Source: Lachnospiraceae bacterium
GTDB lineage: Bacteria > Bacillota > Clostridia > Lachnospirales > Lachnospiraceae
DNA length: 64,000 bases
Assembly (NCBI GenBank): GCA_910573755.1
Contig: CAJTBO010000006.1
Span: 1 to 64,000 of the forward strand
Direction: 5' to 3'
Below, in pieces: positions 1 through 9,400 of this stretch. Each line of letters starts with the position of its first letter. Within the stretch, counting starts at the first letter, position 1. The notes beneath the pieces were generated by a model that was given only the letters and a program-made list of their open reading frames with translations, made no database searches and was not told the origin of the DNA. A program made the translations under genes and the position numbers.

Positions 1-253
1 TGTTGATTAGGTTGCCTAGACCCAAATCTATGATAACATGGAGGTTTTATTTTTGGTACTTTAGGGATCGCTACTGCTCACTCTATTCTCCCCAGCTCTG
101 CTGGGGGCTTAATGGACGTTCAGTTATATCTTTTTCAGCACGAAGGGAATCTCAATTGCTAGTGTTTCCACAGAAATAATATCGCTGCTATTGCTACCGC
201 TCTGTCTACGAGGTACACCGTATATAGGGGTAACAGATATAAAACTACACTCA
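1..253. other. Gene-free stretch at window edge
   Basis: No supported coding region is seen here. A perfect 7-bp hairpin (CCCCAGC / GCTGGGG, 3-nt loop) lies at 90-106, but it has no T-run on either side, so I do not call it a terminator. The stretch is downstream of the last remnant of the RHS cassette array. Confidence 0.4.
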
Positions 254-565
254 TCAAGTATAGTTTGTTCCCCAAAAAATCATAATTACAAGAAACACCA
301 TTTCTATATGAAAGGGCCATATTAGTTTTATTGTCTCCCTTTTCATAATGGCATCTACCACTATTGCTGGTGAACTTTCTTTTAATTCAAGTAATTTCTT
401 TTCCAAATTTTCCAATTTTATATCTATTGAATCTTCTGAATTATTATACTCTCTCATTACAGCAGGATAATATTTATTTATAACCTTTAAATAGTCATTT
501 CCTCCCTTAACCATTAATATCATCGCAATAATAATATTCATGTTTTTCTCTCGAAAACTATCCAT
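254..565 (-). pseudogene. Truncated immunity-like membrane protein remnant
   Basis: This encodes about 103 residues if started at the ATG at 565; the frame continues upstream to a TTG at 580. It aligns by eye with the C-terminal half of the protein at 4291-4908. Shared features are a GG/AGxD then YxP segment, then the motif V(V/E)(D/E)AIM(K/Q)RE(T/A)xKLI followed by a hydrophobic C-terminal helix. The N-terminal transmembrane helices of the longer paralogue are missing. I infer the leftover 3' end of an immunity gene from a decayed RHS cassette. It starts 18 bp after the stop of the preceding gene, so it may still be co-transcribed. It could instead be a short functional protein. Confidence 0.55.
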
Positions 566-583
566 AACTTCTATGCACAATTC

Positions 584-985
584 CTAAGCTAAAATCCAAA
601 GTGCACATGTTAGCATAAACATAAAACAACAAAATACTATGAGCATCAGTATCCAACCAAACCATTCATTTGATGTATCTTCTGCCCAGAATATTTTATT
701 TATTTTCTCGACATATAGTAATAATATCTGTTCATTATCTTTGTACTCCTTAATCCTTTTATCCGATGTTACTATCTTTCTCCTATAGACATCATTATTT
801 AATTGATATTCTACCTCAACGATATATCTTATCGGTTGTCCAATTATTTCTGTACAACTTAGTATCTTTCCTAAAATACGCTTTCTGCATCTTTCCTTTA
901 AACCATTATTTCGAAAAATTCTATATATGCCCCAAATTCCTGCTATTCCTGCAAGGAAGCTTATCACACCTACAATAATGTTCAT
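584..985 (-). CDS. Small DUF3592-like membrane protein, putative immunity protein
   Basis: A 133-residue protein with one hydrophobic helix at the N-terminus (about residues 3-22) and a longer one at the C-terminus (about 112-132). The beta-rich middle (IGQPIRYIVEVEYQLNN, then YRRKIVTSDKRIKEY and a YVEKINK stretch) matches the general layout of DUF3592-type proteins. A good Shine-Dalgarno (AAAGGAGG) sits before a 9-codon leader frame at 982-1011, whose TGA overlaps the ATG of this gene, suggesting translational coupling. It lies downstream of the distal displaced RHS tip, so immunity is the natural inference, unproven. Confidence 0.6.
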   Translation of the reverse strand: MNIIVGVISFLAGIAGIWGIYRIFRNNGLKERCRKRILGKILSCTEIIGQPIRYIVEVEYQLNNDVYRRKIVTSDKRIKEYKDNEQILLLYVEKINKIFWAEDTSNEWFGWILMLIVFCCFMFMLTCALWILA

Positions 986-1057
986 TCTTTATAAATGCTA
1001 TTTTTCAGCATTTCCTCCTTTTATCTTCATATTTACTCAGAATCTTAAACGCTTATT

Positions 1058-1198
1058 TTATATAGATTCAAGACTCCACTTTTTTAATAAACGCCCATCT
1101 TTTTCAAAAAAACACCCTATGAAATGCCACTGGATTGCAGACATATTTACCCCCCTAAATATCTCTGTTCTTCCATCAAATATAGTAGAATCATACAT
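1058..1198 (-). CDS. Possible 46-residue small protein
   Basis: A short frame between the displaced RHS tip and the DUF3592-like gene. It begins ATG at 1198 and ends TAA at 1058. A second in-frame ATG 18 codons in is preceded by an AGGGGGG-like ribosome binding site. The peptide is polar with a central WHFIGCFFEKDGR segment. I do not recognise it. It may be a degraded immunity gene or chance. Confidence 0.25.
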   Translation of the reverse strand: MYDSTIFDGRTEIFRGVNMSAIQWHFIGCFFEKDGRLLKKWSLESI

Positions 1199-1651
1199 AT
1201 TTATTTCAGTAATACTCTAAGATTATTCAACATACCCCCCAAAGAAACAAAGCACCGAAAAAAGGAATTCAATGTAAAAATTTCCATGAAATGCCCCAAC
1301 AAGCATGAGAAAGAAATCTACATAATTAGAAGACGGCAAGCACCGCTTAGCTAAGGATGGTACTGCCGCCTCTACACATCATGATGTTCCAAGACACCTT
1401 GACATATGGAAAGTGTCGTCTGTTACGCCGTTTCAAGAATTATTATCAAGTTTTCCAACTTAACAATAATATCTTATCCTAAATCATGGAATTATTCAAG
1501 CATAGTACCCATTATGTCAAATATTCGTGTCCGTTTCTGCAACATTCTTCCTCTGCACAATATTTAGTTGTTAAATTTCAGGTGACCTCTCATTCATTGA
1601 AATTCTGAAAAATGGTCCTCTTTTCACTACTTTTGCATGTATCTTATATTC
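1199..1651. other. AT-rich spacer after displaced RHS tip
   Basis: About 450 bases without a supported gene on either strand. Frames on both strands are short and interrupted. This is where an immunity gene directly adjoining the distal tip would be expected, so the spacer probably holds decayed cassette sequence. Confidence 0.4.
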
Positions 1652-4108
1652 TCACACTATCCCAAGAAGTTCAAATGTTTTATCAATTCCTTGGTAAATA
1701 TTTAATGAATAAATCTCTCTCGTATAAGATTCCATCATATGAATATCAAAGCCTCCTCCGTAACCAACTCCAATTTGTAAGCCGTCTATATCTCCATTCG
1801 TATCTTCCATTTCATCAAAACTTAATAAATCAAATGAAAGATATTTAAAGAAGCCAGTCGAAACACCCATAGCGCTTGACTTTCCAAGCAATTCATATAT
1901 ATCGTTTGCATCTGTAAACGCCACGCTAATTGTTGCGCCAATATCGAGCACACCCAAAGATAATGTATCATCAACCCCCGGAATCGCATACGACCATTGT
2001 AATGCTGTATTACCTTTCCAATCAAAAGAAAGTCCTATATCTATATAGATTCCCACATAAGCAGTAGCATTAAAAGTACCTTTAACTGTTACCGTTCCAT
2101 TTAAGTCTTTAACTGAGTCCTTGAATTCATCAGCTACAGATTTATAAATCACATACGCCACTTTACCTATTGTACGGATTCCTTCAATTATTGAGTTCTG
2201 CTCATCTCCTGCTGACATCTGCTCAACCAGTTTACTTATATCCACGCATCCGCTGAAGGGAGAGAATCCTGCAAGCCCTGTCGGATCATAGTAAGTCGTC
2301 GGATTGCTGAAACAGTACTGATACCAGTTCCCGCCATCCTTAATCGGATCTATCGCAAGCCAGGTGCGGTTGTTTGCATCATAGAACCTTGCCTCCGCAA
2401 AATAAATATCAAGGGTTGTGTCATAAATATGGCCGGTAAACGTAGCAAAGACATAGTTCCCATGGTCATTATTCAGCAGCTTGTTCGGGCTTTCCGGCAT
2501 CCCCCATGCGTCGTAGGTCAGCTCCGCAAAACTCTGGCCGTTTGCCTTCGTGTAATACCGGGTGTTGCCCATCACATCTTCATGGACATACAGCGTCCTC
2601 TCCCAGTTCCCTTTATCCGTGAACTGTTCGATTCTCTCGCTCCCCGCATATACATGCTTCTGTTCATACTCTAACTGCCCGTTCCCTTCCGCAAATACCA
2701 TCAGGTCATCGTTCTCAAAGCTGGTATAATCGATCACGTAATCGCGGGCGTATACTTTCCCGGCATGGGTGGTATGGGTGTTGTTAACGCGCAGGCCTAA
2801 TCCGTTATAAGTGTAGGCGGATTTATCACCCTTCCAGTTAGTGCCTTCCACCATGCGGTTCGTCTCATCATACTGGTAGGAGCGGCTCGCCTTCTTCCCG
2901 ATCTCCGCCGTACGGTTGCCCCGCTTGTCATAGGTATAACTATAAGATTCGCTGCCCTCCTTTTTCTTTGTCAGCTGGTTTAATTCGTTATACTGATAGT
3001 CTACCACATCATTTTTCGATTTTTCAAGCACCAGATTCCCTAAAGTATCATAGGTGTAGGTGGTAGTTGTCCCAGCGATATTGCTGCTTGTCATACGGTT
3101 TAACTTGTCGTAGCCGTACTTGTGGGTTCCTTTTCCTGCCTGATTCGCTTTCTTATCCGCACTGTCCTCGGTTCCCGGGTTATCCGGTTTTACGGGTTTA
3201 TTCGGGTTATCCGGTTTTTCTCCCTTTTCCCCTCTGTTTAATCCCGGAGGCATATGCCCACCCGGATTGACGATATTACCCTCCTCATCCTCGGTCTGTC
3301 CCGGAGGAATCTGCCCGTTGCCGTCACCGTTTCCTTCGATGGAAGCGTCATCTTTCACCGTATTCAGAAGCCGGATATTCGTCTCCTGTACGGCGCTCTC
3401 CTGATTTTTTAATACAATGCCTGCCGCGGTATCTGCTCCAGGATCGGGCAGTTCCGGCCTGTTTACAACGGAAACCGTAGTGCTCAATCTCTCCGTATCC
3501 ACGGCAGGGATCTCTGCCTCAGGCACCTCCGCAGAGGCAGTGCCGGTGCTGTCCTCCCCGCTCTTATTTCCACTGCCGCTTCCGCTCTGGCCGTGGTTAT
3601 ACTGCATCTCACTTAAGCGGTTTCCTTCTGCATCCCAGCTGTAGGTGGTCTTGAACAGCTTCTTCCCGCCGATGTTGTACTCATCCATCTCGATGATCCG
3701 GTCGCACGCATCGTAGAAATAATACGCCGTCTCATAGTTCGGATATTCCTTAAAGGTCTTGTTGCCGTTGCCGTCGTAGGCGAACTTTGTGATGCCGCCG
3801 TCGAAGTCCTTCATCTCCACGATCTGGTTTTGTTTCCTACATTATCCCAGCCGTAGGCGGTCTTTCTTCCGTTATGGTCCGTCACCTCCGTCACGCGGTT
3901 TAAGAGGTCCCTGCCGATGGATGTCTTTCCGTTCCAGTCCTCCATCTCCACCAGTTCCCCGGTGCCGTTATAGTTTATATTGCTCACCAGGTTCACAGGG
4001 CTGTATTCGTACTCCGTCACATACCCGTCCTCATCGGTCTTCCTGATCAGGTTGCCGTTGCCGTCGTAGACGAAAGTTTTCCCGTCTCCTTTGGCGTTGA
4101 CTTCCGTC
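1652..4108 (-). pseudogene. Displaced RHS core end plus alternative C-terminal tip (cassette 2)
   Basis: A 5'-truncated copy of the main RHS gene. From 4108 to about 2222 it is near-identical to main-gene bases 8997 to about 7025, covering YD repeats, the Pro/Gly-rich linker and the RHS core ending DPTGL. After a shared AGFSPFSGCVD segment it diverges into its own roughly 190-residue tip with a glycine-rich, beta-rich character (FDWKGN, IYELLGKS, YSLNIYQGID). Two deletions separate it from the main copy: 55 bp at 3826-3831, between GGTTTT repeats, which shifts the frame, and 30 bp near 3975, between CCGTTATAG repeats, in frame. There is no start codon or signal peptide, so it is a silent donor cassette or relic. 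Confidence 0.85.
2222..4108 (-). repeat. Long direct repeat of RHS gene 3' part
   Basis: Direct repeat of main-gene segment about 7025-8997, interrupted only by the 55-bp and 30-bp deletions and scattered substitutions. It provides long homology for recombination that would swap the tip of the main gene. Confidence 0.85.
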
Positions 4109-4290
4109 TGGCAGAAAATTATTCATATCAATTACTTTTTCCATTCTTAACAAGAAATTATAACGGAGATATTCCAAGACTTTAAAGCCCGCAAATATCT
4201 CCGCTTTTTTGTTTGCTTATTCTGCCACACTCAATGTCACACCAATATTCTCAATATCTCAGACAGAATAATGGAAAATCCCTATCCATT
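4109..4290. terminator. Hairpin with T-run pointing in + direction
   Basis: A perfect 10-bp stem (CGGAGATATT at 4164-4173, AATATCTCCG at 4195-4204) is followed on the + strand by CTTTTTT. It sits between the end of displaced cassette 2 and the membrane-protein gene of cassette 1. Its orientation opposes all neighbouring genes, so it could block antisense transcription or be a relic. The rest of 4109-4290 holds nothing I can name. Confidence 0.45.
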
Positions 4291-4908
4291 TTAAACGCCT
4301 ACCGGCATCCATGATGTAGCCATAGCCATTAAAATCGTGAGATATATCATCGTCAAATGAAAAAAAGGAATTAACTTTGCTGCTTCTCTCTGCATAATTG
4401 CTTCCACCACTTCGGGAGGTGCCTCTTTTTTTAACTTGGATATTTCCATGTCTAAATTTTCCGCCCGGGAAAAAATTTCAAAGTACTCATCCGGAGAATG
4501 AACTTCTGTATTCATCTTTATTTTGGGATCATATTTTCTTATTGCTGTTAAAGAATCATCTCCGGCTTTATAAGCTAAAACCATGCCGGCAATCAAAAAG
4601 AATACACCGCCTATCATTACGGCATTAACCATTATTTCATCATTCCGTGGAACCATCATAGCAATTATGAAGCTCCAGTATATACCCAAACATTTTAAAG
4701 ATGGTTTAAAACATTTTAATTTACTATGTCTTTTTATTTTTTTTGCCCATATCCACACCACAAAAATGGCTATTGCTATCTTGAACAGCCAGACTATCAT
4801 TATATGTTCCGGAAAACATAGTACGAAAAACATTACAAACACTATACTTAAAAATGCCGGAAAAATCTTTAAAAATAACTTAAAATTCTGTCCCAAGACA
4901 TAAAACAT
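4291..4908 (-). CDS. Multi-pass membrane protein, putative immunity protein of cassette 1
   Basis: A 205-residue protein with about four to five hydrophobic helices. Two or three are N-terminal (residues ~12-55 and ~75-90), one is central, and one is at the C-terminus after the motif VVEAIMQREAAKLIPFFH. The start at 4908 is chosen because AGGAGG lies 6 bases before it; the frame extends to 4959 without such a site. The gene follows the displaced tip of cassette 1 by 70 bp, the usual place of an immunity gene in RHS arrays. It is paralogous to the remnant at 254-565. A membrane-embedded immunity protein suggests the matching tip acts at the membrane. This is inferred from position and topology. 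Confidence 0.65.
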   Translation of the reverse strand: MFYVLGQNFKLFLKIFPAFLSIVFVMFFVLCFPEHIMIVWLFKIAIAIFVVWIWAKKIKRHSKLKCFKPSLKCLGIYWSFIIAMMVPRNDEIMVNAVMIGGVFFLIAGMVLAYKAGDDSLTAIRKYDPKIKMNTEVHSPDEYFEIFSRAENLDMEISKLKKEAPPEVVEAIMQREAAKLIPFFHLTMIYLTILMAMATSWMPVGV

Positions 4909-4978
4909 ATCCCGCCTCCTAAAATATGTCTGGCTGTTGTATATATAACAGCCAGACAATACTAATTATACATTTAGC

Positions 4979-6067
4979 TTAACAGTGTGATAAAGCTTGA
5001 AATATACTTTTTGCTGCTCTATAGAGTTTCTTCACATTCTCTATTTCCTCTGGGATATTAAATAATTTGTAAACTTTTGAAACCATCCATTCTCCATGCA
5101 TTTCTATTGGAAATGCTGCTTCTCCTGAGACGCTAAAAGTAATTCCCCAAACCATAGAGCCATCTCTCGCTAATCCAACTATAAAATCCCCAGATACAGA
5201 GACTGGAATACCCATAATTGAAAGATTTCCACCGCCTCCTACACTTCCTCCCATTCCGTCTAAATCCCATATCTCTTCTGCATTATACCAACCGATTGAA
5301 AGACCTCCTACGCCTACAGCAGGAAACCCTCCACCTGTAAATTTGTAATCAAGTATGCCCATATTACCATGACCATCAACAACCACCTGAGTACCTGCGC
5401 CTACTCTGATTCCCATTGACTCTGCCAACTCATATCCAGCCACAACTACCCATAATCCATTCGGATCAAAATATTTAACAGGATCACCATAACAGTACTG
5501 ATACCAATTCCCACCATCCTTCACCGGATCCATCGCCAGCCAGGTGCGGTTATTCGCATCATAGAACCTCACCTCCGCGAAATAAATATCCAGCGTGGTA
5601 TCGTAGATATGCCCGGTAAAGGTTGCAAAGACATAGTTCCCGTGGTCGTTGTTCAGCAACTTGTTCGGGCTCTCCGGCATCCCCCATGCGTCATAGGTCA
5701 GTTTTGCAAAGCTCTGTCCGTTTGCCTTCGTGTAATACCGGGTATTCCCCATCACATCTTCATGAACATACAGGGTTCTCTCCCAGTTCCCCTTATCCGT
5801 GAACTGTTCGATTCTCTCGCTTCCCGCATACACATGCTTCTGCTCATATTCGAGCTGCCCGTTCCCTTCCGCAAATACCATCAGGTCATCGTTCGCAAAG
5901 CTGGTGTAGTCGATCACGTAATCACGGGTATATACTTTCCCGGCGTGGGTGGTATGGGTATTATTAATGCGTAAGCCTAATCCGTTGTAGGTGTAGGCGA
6001 ATGTATCGCCCTTCCAGTCTTTTATGAAAGTACAGCTGCTCCAGTGGTTTCCCTCTATTGCAGCTGC
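4979..6067 (-). pseudogene. Displaced RHS core end plus alternative C-terminal tip (cassette 1)
   Basis: The open frame runs from an in-frame stop near 6067 to 4979 with no ATG. The first possible start is a GTG at 5917, inside RHS homology, so it is not an independent gene. Bases about 6018 to 5485 copy the main gene's core (main about 7625-7106), including the WERTLYVHEDVMGN and FTGHIYDTTLDIYFAE segments and ending DPNGL. The following ~155-residue tip differs from the main tip: glycine-rich and beta-rich, with a GHGNMG turn, EIWDLDG and a short helical C-terminus. I read it as a silent toxin-tip cassette that could replace the main tip by homologous recombination. Confidence 0.8.
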
Positions 6068-6129
6068 ACTCTATCAGATACGTTTCTTTATTAATTTTGA
6101 ATAAGCACTGTCAACTGTATACTTTTTCT

Positions 6130-6463
6130 CTATCTCTGCTTTATCCTTTTCGCATCCAGTTTTGTCTCCCAAAAGCAATCAATATCTTTTATAGGTATCT
6201 CTGGAAGTTCTATAATTAAACCTGGATTCATAAATCTTGTCCTTATCCCTGTTTGCTCTCCAAAATCCTCAAATACTACTTTAAAGATCGGCTTACGGGC
6301 ATTAGAAAGAGAACGTATGCTGTTTCTAAATTCTTTAAATGTTATGAGATAGTAATCTCCTCTCTCCTCCCATATGTACTCAAATCGGTCATATACATTA
6401 AAATGTGTCATATATTCTCGGCATAACCTTATTGGATATTTTGATAGATAGTATAATTCCATA
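6130..6463 (-). CDS. Putative immunity protein for the RHS tip
   Basis: About 110 soluble residues, mixed alpha/beta, no signal peptide or membrane helix. The frame opens at an ATG overlapping the RHS stop (TAATG at 6492). However, AAAGGAGAGG lies just before the ATG at 6463, and I prefer that start. The position immediately downstream of the toxin-tip coding end is the classical place of a cognate immunity gene. The sequence (DYYLITFKEFRNSIRSL, PGLIIELPEIPIKDIDCFWE) belongs to no family I can name. It differs from the membrane proteins next to the displaced tips, which is expected if each tip has its own partner. Confidence 0.6.
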
Positions 6464-6491
6464 TCCTCTCCTTTCCCGGCTATTTCAAGCA

Positions 6492-9400
6492 TTACCTGGA
6501 TTTCTTTTTATCATAAATACCATCCCATAAATCGAATAAATTTATTGAATAAAAAGTTGTAGTCTGTCCCATTTGTGCATGGAATTCTACCCCTTCACCT
6601 ATACCTATGCCTCCCGAACTTGTAATCCCAATAGCACCAGGTCTTCCATTATTCGGATTTCCTATAAAGACTAAATCTCCTCCCGCCATACCCCAAATAG
6701 GACACCCTTCTTGAATGGGAAATAGTTTCGAACCACCAACCTGCGCCGAAAATCCTTCAAGTTCATACACTGATGATGCGGTGGTTACTGTTTTATATTC
6801 AAGAATTCCCAGTGCTGGCGTACTGGTAGTAGGTCCTACTAATAATGCTCCCTGCACAGCAACATTTCCTTTTGTGTCTATTGAAATTCCAATTGTTCCA
6901 TCAAATTGCCATATCTTCGGAGTAAATGATAAATCTAATCCTATAGTATATGTACCATCTACACATTGCCCGAAAGCTTTTACAGTTTGTATCCATTTAT
7001 TGACTTCATCCCAATCTATCTGCTCCGCCAGCTTATTCATGTCCACGCATCCGCTGAAAGGGGAAAATCCCGCCAGTCCGGTCGGATCATAGTAAGTCGT
7101 CGGATTGCTGTAGCAGTACTGGTACCAGTTCCCACCGTCCTTCACCGGATCCATCGCAAGCCATGTACGGTTGTTCGCATCGTAGAACCTCGCCTCAGCA
7201 AAGTAAATATCCAGTGTCGTATCGTAGATATGCCCGGTAAAGGTTGCAAAGACATAGTTCCCATGGTCGTTATTCAACAGCTTGTTCGGGCTCTCCGGCA
7301 TTCCCCATGCGTCGTAGGTCAGCTCCGCAAAACTCTGCCCGTTCGCTTTCGTGTAATACCGGGTATTGCCCATCACATCCTCATGGACATACAGCGTCCT
7401 CTCCCAGTTCCCTTTATCCGTGAACTGTTCGATCCTCTCGCTTCCCGCATATACATGCTTCTGTTCATACTCTAACTGCCCGTTCCCTTCCGCAAATACC
7501 ATCAGGTCATCATTCTCAAAGCTGGTGTAGTCGATCACGTAATCGCGGGTATAGATCTTTCCTGCGTGGGTGGTATGGGTGTTGTTAACGCGCAGGCCTA
7601 ATCCGTTGTAGGTGTAGGCGGATTTATCACCCTTCCGGTTAGTGCCTTCCACCATGCGGTTCGTCTCATCATACTGGTAGGAGCGGCTCGCCTTCTTCCC
7701 GATCTCCGCCGTACGGTTGCCCCGCTTATCATAAGTATAACTATAAGATTCGCTGCCCTCCTTTTTCTTTGTCAGCTGGTTTAATTCGTTATACTGATAG
7801 TCTACCACATCATTTTTCGATTTTTCAAGCACCAGATTTCCTAAAGTATCATAGGTGTAGGTGGTAGTTGTCCCGGCGATATTGCTGCTTGTCATACGGT
7901 TTAACTTGTCGTAGCCGTATTTGTGGGTTCCTTTTCCTGCCTGGTTCGCTTTCTTATCCGCACTGTCCTCAGTTCCCGGGTTATCCGGTTTTACGGGTTT
8001 ATTCGGGTTATCCGGTTTTTCTCCCTTTTCCCCTCTGTTTAATCCCGGAGGCATATGCCCGCCCGGATTGACGATATTGCCCTCCTCATCCTCGGTCTGT
8101 CCCGGAGGAACCTGCCCGTTGCCGTCACCGTTTCCTTCGATGGAAGCGTCATCTTTCACCGTATTCAGAAGCCGGATATTCGTCTCCTGTGCGGTGCTCT
8201 CCTGATTTTTTAATACAATGCCTGCCGCGGTATCTGCTCCAGGATCGGGCAGTTCCGGCCTGTTTACAACGGAAACCGTAGTGCTCAATCTTTCCGTATC
8301 CACGACAGGGATCTCTGCCTCAGGCGCCTCCGCAGAGGCAGTGCCGGTGCTGTCCTCCCCGCTCTTATTTCCACTGCCGCTTCCGCTCTGGCCGTGGTTA
8401 TACTGCATCTCACTTAAACGGTTTCCTTCCGCATCCCAGCTGTAGGTGGTCTTGAACAGCTTTTTCCCGCCGATGTTGTACTCATCCATCTCGATGATCC
8501 GGTCGCACGCATCGTAGAAATAATACGCCGTCTCATAGTTCGGATATTCCTTGAAGGTCTTGTTGCCGTTGCCGTCGTAGGCGAACTTTGTGATGCCGCC
8601 GTCGAAGTCCTTCATCTCCACGATCTGGTTTTCTTTATCGTAATAATAATCCACCTGCGTACCGTCCGGATAGCCCTGCACGGTTTTGTTTCCTACATTA
8701 TCCCAGCCGTAGGCGGTCTTTCTTCCGTTATGGTCCGTCACCTCCGTCACGCGGTTTAAGAGGTCCCTGCCGATGGATGTCTTCCCGTTCCAGTCCTCCA
8801 TCTCCATCAGTTCCCCGGTGCCGTTATAGAGATAGGAGGCGGATTTCGCGCCGTTATAGTTTATATTGCTCACCAGGTTCACACGGCTGTATTCGTACTC
8901 CGTCACATACCCGTCCTCATCGGTCTTCCTGATCAGGTTGCCGTTGCCGTCGTAGACGAAAGTTTTCCCATCTCCTTTGGCGTTGACTTCCGTTTTGATA
9001 AGCCCTCTGTGGTCGTAAGTGTATAACGTCTCCTGGTATTCATCTACTTTGTGAGTTGTATCTACCCGGTGCATCGTTATCTTAGTTAAACGATTCATCG
9101 AATCGTAGGTGAACTCACTGCCTGTTCCGGCGGCATCCACCGTCTTTACGATATTTCCGTTGCCGTCCAGTGTATATTTCGTGGTATTCCCGTTCCGGTC
9201 CGTCACCGCCGTAATCCTGCTGTCCTTGTCGTAGGTAAAGGATTTTTTATTGCCCTTCGGATCGGTCTCACTGGTGACGCGGTTTAAAGCGTCATAGGTG
9301 TAAGTATAGGTCTCCCCGTTCCGGTTCGTCACACTGGTGCGGTTGTCGTTTGCATCGTAAGTATAAGTCTCCGTGAAGCCGCGGCCATCCTTATATTTTT

